Below are positions 15,267-23,840 of a stretch of 25,788 nucleotides of DNA, one piece after another (within the stretch, counting starts at the first letter, position 1; every line of letters starts with the position of its first letter). The stretch spans positions 1 through 25,788 of the forward strand of contig QIKQ01000358.1 in assembly GCA_003233075.1 (NCBI GenBank). The letters are read 5' to 3'. The notes beneath the pieces are model-generated. The model was not told where the DNA came from. It was given only the letters and a program-made list of their open reading frames with translations, and made no database searches. The DNA comes from Gammaproteobacteria bacterium (GTDB taxonomy: Bacteria > Pseudomonadota > Gammaproteobacteria > SZUA-21). The position numbers were made by a program, and so were the translations under genes.

Positions 15267-16043
15267 GTGCAATTTGCATCTTTGGGTAGTGGCAGTCGCG
15301 GCAACGCGACTCTCATCAGATCGGAATCTACAACGTTAATGGTCGATTTGGGGTTTTCTACAAAGGAAACTCTGCGTCGACTTGAGCGCCTAAATTGCAC
15401 GCCAGAATCAATCAATGCGATACTGGTGACTCATGAACATACCGATCATGTTTCCGGTGTGGCACGCTTCGCAAATAAATTCAATATTCCTGTCTGGGCT
15501 ACATCAGGGACTGCCAAATCTGATAAATTAAGTTCCTGTAAACTATCTTATATAAATTGTCATTCTGATTTTACCGTAGGTGATATCAAGATTACTCCGT
15601 ATCCGGTGCCACATGATGCATCTGAGCCCTGCCAATTTGTCTTTACTCACAAAGAATTACGCCTGGGTTTGTTGACGGATACAGGATCAATTACCACGCA
15701 TATTGAAAATACCTTAACTGGCTTAGATGCCTTGTTATTGGAGTTTAATCACGATGTTGAACTGTTAATGAATGGTAGTTATTCCACTAATTTAAAAACT
15801 CGCGTAGCGGGTGATTACGGCCATTTAAATAATAATCAATCGGCGGCCTTGCTGAAAAAGCTAGATACTTCAAATTTGCAATCACTTGTGGCACTGCACT
15901 TAAGTGAAAAAAATAATGCCGTGGATTTAGTTTATGATATTTTAAATCATGTTGTACCTGAGCATGCGAGCATAATAGAGATAGCAGATCAACAGCAAGG
16001 GCTTGCTTGGCGTAGTCTGAAAAATTTAGCTGTCACTGCGTAA
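15267..16043 (+). CDS. Metallo-beta-lactamase-fold hydrolase (YycJ-like)
   Basis: The 258-residue protein starts with GTG at 15267, preceded by AAAGGAA; MQFASLGSGSRGNATLI is the typical beginning. The metal ligands are visible: VTHEHTDHVSG (HxHxDH), PHDASEP with a His near residue 114, LLTDTGS with an Asp, and YGHLNNNQ with the late His. Such proteins are related to the WalJ/YycJ nucleases of other bacteria. The gene follows bamC by 20 bases and probably shares its transcript. The substrate is not known. Confidence 0.88.
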   Translation: MQFASLGSGSRGNATLIRSESTTLMVDLGFSTKETLRRLERLNCTPESINAILVTHEHTDHVSGVARFANKFNIPVWATSGTAKSDKLSSCKLSYINCHSDFTVGDIKITPYPVPHDASEPCQFVFTHKELRLGLLTDTGSITTHIENTLTGLDALLLEFNHDVELLMNGSYSTNLKTRVAGDYGHLNNNQSAALLKKLDTSNLQSLVALHLSEKNNAVDLVYDILNHVVPEHASIIEIADQQQGLAWRSLKNLAVTA

Positions 16044-16056
16044 TTAATAATTCGAA

Positions 16057-16193
16057 CTCGGCTCTTGTAGCCCAGCTCTTGTAGCTCGGCTCTTGTAGCC
16101 CGGCACTTGTAGCCCGGCACTTGTAGCCCGGCACTTGTAGCCCAGCTCTTGTAGCCCGGCTCTTTAGAGCCGGGGTGGATTTCAATTCAAGCA
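16057..16193. repeat. REP element with its 14-base head amplified in tandem
   Basis: Six 14-base units (consensus GTAGCCCGGCTCTT, with CCCAGCTCTT, CTCGGCTCTT and CCCGGCACTT variants) start at 16067, 16081, 16095, 16109, 16123 and 16137. They run into a complete REP at 16151 (GTAG, stem CCCGGCTC/GAGCCGGG, tail GTGGATTTCAATT). A truncated unit lies at 16057-16066. The full element matches that at 12662-12704. No spacers are present, so it is not a CRISPR. The rest of 16044-16393 shows nothing else clear; the purL promoter must lie in 16200-16380. Confidence 0.85.
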
Positions 16194-16393
16194 ATCACTC
16201 TCAGTATGGATAATAATAGGCTGATTAGGTATTAGTTCACAATTAGCAAAATCATGCGTTACATAACCCAATGACTTAGCTCCTTTTGGGCGTTTGTTGC
16301 AATTGATTAAGTAATAAAACTTAGAGATTGCCGCTACAAAAGCGCGTTGAATTCAAGTATCATGTTCGCTTATTTATTATCTAAGGAAATTCC

Positions 16394-19300
16394 ATGTTGC
16401 GCCTGATGGGTAGCTCGGCATTATCAGGTTTTCGAATTCAAAAACTGGCCTCGACTTTAGAAAATAAAGTCAAAAATTTAAAATCTATTCAAACTCAATT
16501 CGTTCATTTTATTGAATTGGAACAAACGCTTGACGAACAAGAAACCGATTTTCTAGTCTCAATTTTATCCTATGGTGATGAATCGCAATTGGTTGTTGAA
16601 AAATCAGACACGGCGCCGAGTTTTATTGTTGTTCCCAGGCCCGGTACGGTATCACCTTGGTCCAGTAAAGCGAGTGATATCGCACATAATTGTGCTCTAA
16701 ATAAAGTGAAGCGAGTTGAGCGTGGCATCGCCTATTATTTTAATTTGCCTAATTTAACTGCTTCTGAAACGAAATTTATTCATGCTCAAATTCATGATCG
16801 CATGACTGAGTCAGTCTTAAGTAATTTTGAACTAGCAGATTCACTCTTTGAACATTCTGAACCGAAACCATTCCGGACGGTTGATTTGATTAATGGTGGA
16901 ATTCAAACCCTAATCAAAGCGAATGCCGAGTATGGATTAGCATTGGCGCTGGATGAAATAGAATATTTAGTGACCAGTTATGGCCAGCTCAACAGGAATC
17001 CAAGTGATATAGAATTAATGATGTTCGCACAGGCCAATTCCGAGCATTGTCGACATAAAATATTTAATGCAGATTGGAATATCGATGGTCTGCAAAAACA
17101 AAAATCGTTGTTTTCAATGATTAAAAATACCTATCGAGTCAACCCGGCAGCAAAATCAATTTTATCAGCTTATTCAGATAACTCTGCGGTGGTTGAAGGT
17201 TTTAAATCTTATCGATTTTACCCGCAGGCGAAATCACGTGTCTATGGTTCAAATAAAGAAGCAATTGATATTTTGATTAAAGTTGAAACGCACAATCATC
17301 CGACTGCTATATCACCCTATCCAGGTGCGGCGACGGGTTCCGGTGGAGAAATACGCGATGAAGGCGCAACGGGGCGAGGTGCAACTCCAAAGGCGGGACT
17401 AAGTGGTTTTAGTGTATCTAATTTACAAATTCCGAATGCCTTAGAGCCTTGGGAAGTGGATTACGGCAAACCTTCTCGCATTGTATCTGCACTTGAAATC
17501 ATGCTTGAGGCGCCAATAGGTTCAGCTGCCTTTAATAATGAGTTTGGTCGGCCTAATATTGTGGGTTACTTTCGAACTTATGAGCAAGAGCTACCAGGCA
17601 GCAATGGTCCAGAAATTCGCGGCTACCATAAGCCAATTATGTTAGCGGGTGGCTTAGGTAATATTAAGCGTGAGCATGGTTTAAAAAATGCGATTCCGGT
17701 TGGATCTCAATTAGTCGTAATTGGTGGACCAGCGATGTTAATCGGATTGGGTGGTGGCGCGGCATCGAGTATGGCGACAGGTTCCAGTGCGGAGGATTTA
17801 GATTTTGCATCGGTGCAGCGCGGCAATCCCGAAATTCAACGTCGCTGTCAGGAAGTGATTAATCAATGTTGGCAATTAGGTAAGGCAAATCCCATTGTTT
17901 CAATTCATGATGTGGGCGCAGGTGGTTTGTCAAATGCAATGCCTGAGCTGGTGAATGATTCAGATCGAGGCGCAAGCTTGCAGTTAAGAGAAATTCCTAG
18001 TGATGATAAGAGCATGTCACCACTTGAAATTTGGAGCAATGAAGCTCAAGAACGTTATGTCCTAGCCATTGGCAAAAAGGAACTCAAACAGTTTAAGCAA
18101 ATCTGCCAACGAGAACGTTGTCCCTGTGCAGTGATTGGCGAAGCTCTAAAAGAAAAACATTTAAAAATTCACGATAATCACTTTGATAATTTGCCGGTTG
18201 ATATTCCTATGAATGTAATCTTAGGTAAAGCACCAAAGATGTTACGTGAAGTAAAATCTATTCATATTCAGCATCCATCTTTAAAATTGGATGAAATTGA
18301 ACTACAAGAAGCCTGTGAACGAGTGCTAAGTTTACCGACTGTCGCCAGCAAAGCGTTTTTAATTACCATAGGCGACCGATCTGTCACAGGATTGGTTGCT
18401 CGCGATCAAATGGTCGGGCCTTGGCAGGTTCCGGTATCCGATGTTGGCGTCACTTGTCAGTCGTACTCTGATATTGTCGGTGAAGCAATGGCGATAGGTG
18501 AGCGTGCGCCATGCGCATTACTGAATCCAGCGGCATCAGCGCGTATGGCCATAGCGGAATCAATTACTAACCTAGTAGCGGCAGACATTGTAGATTTAAA
18601 TCGAGTTGTGCTTTCAGCCAATTGGATGGTAGCTGCCAATCATCCGGGAGAAGATGTTGGCTTGTACGAAGCTGTTAAAGTGGTTGGTATGGAATTGTGC
18701 CCAAGCTTGGGAATTACGATTCCGGTCGGTAAGGATTCTATGTCGATGAAAACGCAATGGCGGGAAAACGGCAAAGACAAATCCGTCACGGCACCTCTTT
18801 CATTGATAGTGACTGCTTTTTCGCCGGTGAATGATGTGCGCAAGACACTGACGCCTTTGTTAGAAACGAATAGAGATAAGACCGAATTATTGCTAATTGA
18901 TTTGGGCTTAGGTAAAAATCGCTTGGGCGCATCAGCATTAGCGCAGGTGTACCAGCAACTTGGGCATCAAGCGCCAGACCTAGATGACCCAGAATTATTA
19001 AAATCCTTTGTGAGTTTAATAAAAGACTTACGCAATGAAGATCTAGTCTTGTCTTATCATGATCGCTCCGATGGCGGCTTATTTACTACGTTGTGTGAAA
19101 TGTCATTTGCGAGTCATTGCGGCATTAGTTTAAACCTAGATTCATTAATGGCAGACAGCGATAATCCATTAAGTGCCTTGTTTAGCGAAGAATTGGGTGC
19201 AGTGATTCAAGTTAGAATATCAGATCAGGTTAGAATTGTTGAAATTATCGCTAAAAATAGATTAAGGGATTGTGTTCACGCCTGTGCCGAAGTAAATCAA

Positions 19301-20302
19301 AGCGATACTGTTATTATTAAACATAAAGGTGAATGTTTATACGAGCAGTCTCGACTTAGTTTGCAAAGAACATGGTCTAAAGCAAGTTATCAAATTCAAA
19401 AATTACGGGATAATCCGAGTTGTGCTCAACAGGAGTATGATTTACTACTTGATGAAAAAGACCCTGGACTGAATGATCATTTAAGTTTTACCGCTAAGGG
19501 CAAACGTTTTGCCTCGATGATTAACATCAGAAAGAAACCAAAAATTGCAATCTTGCGCGAACAAGGCGTCAATGGTCACATTGAAATGGCGGCTGCGTTT
19601 GACCGGGCAGGTTTTGAAAGTGTTGACCTGCACATGAGTGAGCTAATCGACTCAAGTCAGAGCTTGGATAAATTTAATGCCTTGGCCGCTTGTGGTGGTT
19701 TTTCTTATGGCGATGTTCTAGGAGCTGGCGGTGGCTGGGCTAAATCTATCTTGTTTAATGCCAATGCAAGGACGGAATTCGAAAAGTTTTTTAATCGGCA
19801 AGACACTATTGGACTAGGTGTTTGTAATGGTTGCCAAATGATGTCGGGATTAAAAGACTTAATTCCAGGCTCATCTCATTGGCCACAATTTTTACCCAAT
19901 CAATCAGAGCAATTTGAAGCACGTTTAGTCAGTGTTGAAATATTAGAATCCAACTCGATTTTTCTCGACAACATGCAAGGCTCACGCTTACCGATTGTTA
20001 TATCGCATGGCGAAGGCCGAACTTCATTTAAGAATAAAACCAAAAAATCGATTATCGATGAAACAACTTGTATGAGATATGTTGATAACTACGGTAAAGT
20101 GAGCGAGACTTACCCGAGTAATCCGAATGGATCTCCTGCCGGCATTACCGCTTTATGCAATGAAGATGGACGCTTCACCATCATGATGCCTCATCCCGAA
20201 CGCGTTTTTAAAACAGTTCAGTTTTCTTGGTCGCCGGATGACTGGGAAGAAATGTCACCCTGGTTTAAAATATTCACCAACGCCGCGCATTGGTTTAAAT
20301 AA
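16394..20302 (+). CDS. purL: Phosphoribosylformylglycinamidine synthase, single-chain form
   Basis: PurL makes FGAM from FGAR, glutamine and ATP in purine synthesis. The 1302 residues are the full length of the gammaproteobacterial large form. Order: N-terminal PurS-like domain (about 1-150), a linker, two AIRS-type ATP-binding halves (with GGEIRDEGATGRGA near 318-331 and PVGKDSMSMKTQW near 776-788), and a C-terminal glutaminase (from about residue 1050, PKIAILREQGVNGHIEMAAA). The glutaminase triad is intact: C1144 in GVCNGCQMM, H1267 and E1269 in MPHPERVF. The start ATG has AAGGAA upstream. It seems to be transcribed alone; a REP begins 7 bases after its stop. Confidence 0.97.
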   Translation: MLRLMGSSALSGFRIQKLASTLENKVKNLKSIQTQFVHFIELEQTLDEQETDFLVSILSYGDESQLVVEKSDTAPSFIVVPRPGTVSPWSSKASDIAHNCALNKVKRVERGIAYYFNLPNLTASETKFIHAQIHDRMTESVLSNFELADSLFEHSEPKPFRTVDLINGGIQTLIKANAEYGLALALDEIEYLVTSYGQLNRNPSDIELMMFAQANSEHCRHKIFNADWNIDGLQKQKSLFSMIKNTYRVNPAAKSILSAYSDNSAVVEGFKSYRFYPQAKSRVYGSNKEAIDILIKVETHNHPTAISPYPGAATGSGGEIRDEGATGRGATPKAGLSGFSVSNLQIPNALEPWEVDYGKPSRIVSALEIMLEAPIGSAAFNNEFGRPNIVGYFRTYEQELPGSNGPEIRGYHKPIMLAGGLGNIKREHGLKNAIPVGSQLVVIGGPAMLIGLGGGAASSMATGSSAEDLDFASVQRGNPEIQRRCQEVINQCWQLGKANPIVSIHDVGAGGLSNAMPELVNDSDRGASLQLREIPSDDKSMSPLEIWSNEAQERYVLAIGKKELKQFKQICQRERCPCAVIGEALKEKHLKIHDNHFDNLPVDIPMNVILGKAPKMLREVKSIHIQHPSLKLDEIELQEACERVLSLPTVASKAFLITIGDRSVTGLVARDQMVGPWQVPVSDVGVTCQSYSDIVGEAMAIGERAPCALLNPAASARMAIAESITNLVAADIVDLNRVVLSANWMVAANHPGEDVGLYEAVKVVGMELCPSLGITIPVGKDSMSMKTQWRENGKDKSVTAPLSLIVTAFSPVNDVRKTLTPLLETNRDKTELLLIDLGLGKNRLGASALAQVYQQLGHQAPDLDDPELLKSFVSLIKDLRNEDLVLSYHDRSDGGLFTTLCEMSFASHCGISLNLDSLMADSDNPLSALFSEELGAVIQVRISDQVRIVEIIAKNRLRDCVHACAEVNQSDTVIIKHKGECLYEQSRLSLQRTWSKASYQIQKLRDNPSCAQQEYDLLLDEKDPGLNDHLSFTAKGKRFASMINIRKKPKIAILREQGVNGHIEMAAAFDRAGFESVDLHMSELIDSSQSLDKFNALAACGGFSYGDVLGAGGGWAKSILFNANARTEFEKFFNRQDTIGLGVCNGCQMMSGLKDLIPGSSHWPQFLPNQSEQFEARLVSVEILESNSIFLDNMQGSRLPIVISHGEGRTSFKNKTKKSIIDETTCMRYVDNYGKVSETYPSNPNGSPAGITALCNEDGRFTIMMPHPERVFKTVQFSWSPDDWEEMSPWFKIFTNAAHWFK

Positions 20303-20308
20303 TAATTA

Positions 20309-20355
20309 GTAGCCCGTCAGGAAGCTTTTATTAAACGCCAAGTGCGGGGGGAATA
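20309..20355. repeat. GTAG-headed REP directly after purL
   Basis: GTAGCCCGTCAGGAAGC is followed by a short AT-rich loop and GCCAAGTGCGGG. The head and the AGTGCGGG end match the copy at 24699-24742. It may stabilise or end the purL transcript. Confidence 0.6.
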
Positions 20356-20497
20356 GAGAATTCCAATACTAAAATTAAACAACAACCGTTCACAGTTTGG
20401 GACGAAGTGATTTGAACCAGCACACCGCGCGACCAAAACTTACGAAGTAAGTTGGGAAGTACCTGATGAAACACCGAAGGTGGTTCAGAGGTGAAGC

Positions 20498-20536
20498 GGT
20501 CGCTCTCGGCCATGACCCAGCTTCTCGACCGTTCCG
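20498..20536. repeat. Dispersed repeat, second copy at 25698-25788
   Basis: GGTCGCTCTCGGCCATG, CCCAG and CTCGACCGTTCCG recur in the same order at the end of the window. It is part of a GC-richer block (about 20370-20660) with several hairpins, among them GAACGC-GTAA-GCGTTC at 20606-20621. One minus-strand frame of 110 codons crosses it but looks like repeat DNA. Confidence 0.6.
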
Positions 20537-20706
20537 GTTTCACCTTCTCCTGGCCTGCGTGAATAAGCCCTTCCATGGGCAAAAGTCGCGAGCTAGTCGT
20601 AGTGAGAACGCGTAAGCGTTCGACACTATCTTCTAAAAATCTAACAGTTCGTTCGTAGAGCAAGCTAGGCTAACTCAAAAAATAGTTGCCCGCAGGATAA
20701 TGTCAT

Positions 20707-20780
20707 TTAAAGGTATCAGGTCTTGTATTAAATTATCTTTTATTAAAAAGGTGATTTAATACAAGACCTGATACCTTTAA
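20707..20780. repeat. Perfect 27-bp inverted repeat with 20-base loop
   Basis: The arms 20707-20733 (beginning TTAAAGGTATCAGGTCTTGT) and 20754-20780 are exact reverse complements. The core AAAGGTATCAGGTC is close to the AAGGTGCCTGACCCC end of the 12882-12975 palindrome. No gene lies inside. In 20781-20984 I see only AT-rich DNA that should hold the promoter of the next gene. Confidence 0.85.
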
Positions 20781-20984
20781 TAGTACTTGATTGGGCTGAA
20801 GTAATCTCTCGTATGCCTAATATCGTTATACTTATCGAAATTCAGCTGATAACAGATGTTTAATCTAGTTTTGTAATTGAATATATGCAAATATACAATC
20901 TAAATAAGACAGGGTTAGGATCAGACTAATAATACCAAAAACTATTATTTCTGAATTAAACGAACTTAGAATGGCGTTCCATTT

Positions 20985-22433
20985 ATGAATAAATTAACGA
21001 TATTTCATGTACTAAATTTAGCATTGCTGGTGGCATTAAGCGTATTCCTTTCCAGGCCAGGAATATCAGCAGAGCCTGAAAAGGGGATTCCAATTCAGCA
21101 GTCTCCAGAGATAAAAAAACTTAAAAAGAAGCAATTTTTTAAAAGATATGCTTTTCACTATTTCAAGAAAAATTTGATCTATTTGAATATTAGCGATAAT
21201 ATCATCCACTCGAGGAATGAACACCTAGGTTCATGGACGGAATTATCTGGTGGACGATACACAATACACATAAACCCAAAATTGCTAGCTAAAACCTATG
21301 TATTAGATTGGCGTTATTCACCTTTTACACCATCGTTGCTTCGCGCTATTATTTATGAACTTGCATTTATAGATCAAATTGAAAGTTTTAAAAATAAGGG
21401 AAAGATTTCATTGAATACACAATCTATTAAGGAAGCAAATCAGTTTCTTTCAACATCGGAAGGTACTGATATTCAAACAGTATACCCTAAAGCCAAGTCC
21501 CGGCTTAAACATGACAGTTACAAATGCTTGAACATGTTCGGCCTTAAATCAGATCTGAATTACCGTAAAATTAATACTTGTCCTATTAGGATGAATACTT
21601 CTCAGACTATTTATTCAAAAAAATTTACTGCTAATAGCGCTGGGGATAAAGTTTTGATTAGGCCAAATGGGTATTGTGATAAATACGACTTAAACGAAAT
21701 GAGAGAAAAATATTTTAAGAATTGCCCAAAAATGATAAAAAACGAATCTTATTTTGGAGGTGAGGAAAAGTACGTTCAAAAAGTAGATAGTAAGAATCTA
21801 ATAGCAAGATCAACTGGTTTTTGTTGCTCTAGAGATAGAAAAATAGTTCGCGATAAATTAATATTATTAACATTCGGGCTTTCTAGATCTGTAGGAAAAA
21901 TAATGTACGGAAAATTCGGCATTGAAAATAATGTTGAATGGATGGGAGAAATTTATTATACCGAAGAAAAGGGATATGGACATTCAAATGCGTTTACTTC
22001 CAATTCAAAAATAAGCGTAAACGCATACAAAACTAATAAATTTGGTAATAAAGAAGTTAGAATTCATAGAAACATAGATTTACATATCCCGGATAAAGCA
22101 CATATTGTTGGCAGTGTTCATAATCACCCGAACAGTGGCACACCATTATACCCAAGCCGACCTGATTTTATATTTGCAGTGGGCGAATTGTCAAAAATCC
22201 CATTAAAGTTATTACATCCTAAATCGAAATATAAATATATCGCAACCGTTGTTAGCAATGAACTTAAATCACTAAGTTTTGACGTACTTATGGGTGTAGT
22301 GTTATACAATGATGGCTCAGTGTTTCACACGCTAAAAGTCATGCCCGATTCTAAAAAAGGAAAGCCTAGCTTTGATTATAAGCCTCCATTCAATAAGTTT
22401 AATGCACCTAAAGGATTGCGGTTGCGTAAATAA
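20985..22433 (+). CDS. Exported protein with a C-terminal JAMM (MPN/DUF4329-like) metalloprotease motif
   Basis: This 482-residue protein begins with a signal peptide (FHVLNLALLVALSVFLSRPG, cleavage near ISA at residue 29). The C-terminal part holds a complete JAMM signature: MGEIYYTEEKG with E322, then SVHNHPNSGTPLYPSRPD with H379, H381, S391 and D394 (HxHP, 8 residues, SxxD). JAMM enzymes are zinc isopeptidases or peptidases; secreted bacterial ones include DUF4329-type toxin domains. The N-terminal half has a segment RAIIYELAFIDQIESFKNKG (120-139) that looks like a worn-down HExxH helix. Several cysteines (181, 199, 231, 247, 280, 281) suggest disulfides outside the cytoplasm. It has no good ribosome site and no obvious partner; its AT-rich composition and repeat-rich flanks suggest transfer. 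Confidence 0.7.
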   Translation: MNKLTIFHVLNLALLVALSVFLSRPGISAEPEKGIPIQQSPEIKKLKKKQFFKRYAFHYFKKNLIYLNISDNIIHSRNEHLGSWTELSGGRYTIHINPKLLAKTYVLDWRYSPFTPSLLRAIIYELAFIDQIESFKNKGKISLNTQSIKEANQFLSTSEGTDIQTVYPKAKSRLKHDSYKCLNMFGLKSDLNYRKINTCPIRMNTSQTIYSKKFTANSAGDKVLIRPNGYCDKYDLNEMREKYFKNCPKMIKNESYFGGEEKYVQKVDSKNLIARSTGFCCSRDRKIVRDKLILLTFGLSRSVGKIMYGKFGIENNVEWMGEIYYTEEKGYGHSNAFTSNSKISVNAYKTNKFGNKEVRIHRNIDLHIPDKAHIVGSVHNHPNSGTPLYPSRPDFIFAVGELSKIPLKLLHPKSKYKYIATVVSNELKSLSFDVLMGVVLYNDGSVFHTLKVMPDSKKGKPSFDYKPPFNKFNAPKGLRLRK

Positions 22434-22519
22434 GAGATAAGTATAGCAAACAGAGCTTTAGGTAACTTTGCCACCGTGAGTGCAAATGCGGGACGAAGAC
22501 TACATCTAAACAAGGTACC

Positions 22520-22713
22520 TTAACCCCAACGCGCATAAAATATCGGATCAGAAGCGTTTCACTCTATTTTTATCGGCATTCTAGGCTGATACTCGTATTT
22601 TCTAGAGCTCACGTAGAATGAGCTATGCTCGCACTAGAAAATACTGCGTGAGAGCCTATAATACTCGATTAAAATAGCCATGGATCCAACATTTTATGCA
22701 ACGTTGGGGTTAA
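22520..22713. mobile_element. 194-bp fold-back MITE
   Basis: The ends (22520-22541, TTAACCCCAACGCGCATAAA and on; 22691-22713) are inverted copies with only 1-3 differences. Inner segments pair as well: CTATTTTTATCG (22564-22575) with CGATTAAAATAG (22666-22677), and GTATTTTCTAG (22595-22605) with CTAGAAAATAC (22634-22644). The tip has its own AGCTCA/TGAGCT hairpin. So nearly the whole element folds into one imperfect hairpin. No gene is inside. It ends 8 bases before the stop of the FitB-like toxin gene and may end that transcript. A TA or TTAA target duplication is possible but not clear. Confidence 0.8.
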
Positions 22714-22721
22714 TTCTTCTG

Positions 22722-23141
22722 TTACTGAAAAGGGTTCACTACCTTCGCGCCTGTTTTTATAAAGTCTTTATCGTTTCGAGTAACAACAATTAAATCATGT
22801 ATCAAGGCGGTGGCAGCAATAAACTTGTCTAATGCATTTTCATAATGTGGAACTCTTAATCTTCCCCATAACTGAGCAATGTCAATTTCGATATCAAGAA
22901 GATAATCGCTATAATTGGTGACTAACGTGCTTAGCCACTTCTCAAGTAGGGTTGCTTGTCTAGTATCACCTCGGTAAGCGATAAGATCGATGCCACGCCG
23001 CAACTCCCCTATGGTGACCACCGAAATGAAAACAGAAGCGCCTTCATCTTGAGCTAGCTTAAAAAACTTCTTGACTCCCATATTCGCTTTTTGTTTTTTT
23101 CTAAGTTCGCTCAATACGTTTGTATCAATCAAATACATCAT
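22722..23141 (-). CDS. fitB: FitB/VapC-type PIN-domain toxin
   Basis: This 139-residue PIN ribonuclease begins MMYLIDTNVLSELRKK. The acidic residues of the active site are present: the Asp of DTN, the Glu of VTIGELRRGI, the Asp in NALDKFIAATALIHD, and a late VVTRNDKDF. It overlaps the antitoxin gene by 14-17 bases, the usual antitoxin-first order with coupled translation. The IGELRRGI and DKFIAATA segments are of the FitB branch. Such toxins cut tRNA or other RNA when freed from the antitoxin. The gene seems intact. Confidence 0.88.
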   Translation of the reverse strand: MMYLIDTNVLSELRKKQKANMGVKKFFKLAQDEGASVFISVVTIGELRRGIDLIAYRGDTRQATLLEKWLSTLVTNYSDYLLDIEIDIAQLWGRLRVPHYENALDKFIAATALIHDLIVVTRNDKDFIKTGAKVVNPFQ

Positions 23142-23358
23142 TATTTTTTTCTAAATCAATTCTCTCAAAGTCTTGGTCTTCACCTACATTAGGCATTTTC
23201 GACAATGCTTCAACAAAACTCAGTTTATTTGTTTTAAGCAACGCATTTTTCAAAATTTCTCGATGTTCAGCCTCTGCACTATGACCGTGTTTAGAAGCTT
23301 GTTTTTTAAGTGCATTCACTATTTTCTGCTCCAAATTTCTCACGATTAAATTTGCCAT
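23125..23358 (-). CDS. fitA: FitA-type ribbon-helix-helix antitoxin
   Basis: I choose the ATG at 23358 (GGAG about 11 bases upstream); a GTG four codons earlier overlaps that site. The 77 residues begin MANLIVRNLEQKIVNALKKQ, the ribbon-helix-helix that binds the operator, followed by HGHSAEAEHREILKNAL, very typical of FitA (Arc family). The C-terminal tail (about residues 50-77, acidic) would wrap the toxin. It is the first gene of the module and should repress it through the palindromes at 23388-23434. Confidence 0.88.
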   Translation of the reverse strand: MANLIVRNLEQKIVNALKKQASKHGHSAEAEHREILKNALLKTNKLSFVEALSKMPNVGEDQDFERIDLEKNNDVFD

Positions 23359-23387
23359 TGTTGTCGCCACTCCAATCTACTTCATAT

Positions 23388-23434
23388 GCTATCAATGATA
23401 GCGTTTTACTAAAAAATTAGCAATCATTGATAAC
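23388..23434 (-). promoter_or_regulatory. fitAB promoter with two operators
   Basis: On the minus strand TTGCTA (23423-23418) and TATCAT (23400-23395) are 17 bases apart. A perfect 15-bp palindrome GCTATCAATGATAGC (23388-23402) covers the -10, and a 12-of-15 copy (23420-23434) covers the -35. Their centres are 32 bases apart, about three helical turns, so two antitoxin dimers would bind the same face and shut both promoter elements. Confidence 0.75.
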
Positions 23435-23545
23435 GTTTTTCTGGCGCTTAATGGCAACCTAAATCAATGCTACCAAGATTAGAATAGCAACTACTTTGCT
23501 TACTAAACTAAATACTTCTAACTAATTAAACGGCAGAGATGCATT

Positions 23546-23582
23546 ATTAAGGAACGTCTGATTAATTCAGAGTTTCCTTAAT
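23546..23582. repeat. 37-bp palindromic repeat
   Basis: ATTAAGGAA, CG, TCTGA, a 5-base loop, TCAGA, GT, TTCCTTAAT. A half-copy occurs at 7555-7581. The following stretch 23583-23840 holds no gene I can see, only a weak hairpin (GTGCTG/CAGCAC). Confidence 0.65.
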
Positions 23583-23840
23583 AGTATCGACATCTTTGAT
23601 TTATAACTTCGCTTATGAGGTTATCTAAAGGAAGCGTTCGGTAATACGTGCTGTATCTGCGAATAGAGCAGCACTTCATTGTTATTTATTGAGCCACATT
23701 AGGTTTAGCCTTAATTGTATGAGTTGATCTAGAAATTGAATACCACGAGCAATACCTGCTTATTTCTTGTCGTCGGTTGTAATTTACGTCTATTGCGTGA
23801 CTCTAAATTAGGCGAGGGTGATTTTACGTTTGATTTAAAC

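Noticed and set aside
16067..16150. Short regular repeats resembling a CRISPR array
   Set aside because: The 14-base units are directly adjacent without spacers and no cas gene is present; it is an expanded REP head.
20409..20418. tRNA-like T-arm sequence (GGTTCAAATC on the minus strand)
   Set aside because: No matching acceptor stem, anticodon arm or CCA position could be found around it.
20331..20663. 110-codon open frame on the minus strand
   Set aside because: It is formed by repeat DNA that recurs at the window end in a disrupted form; no start signal or fold pattern is visible.
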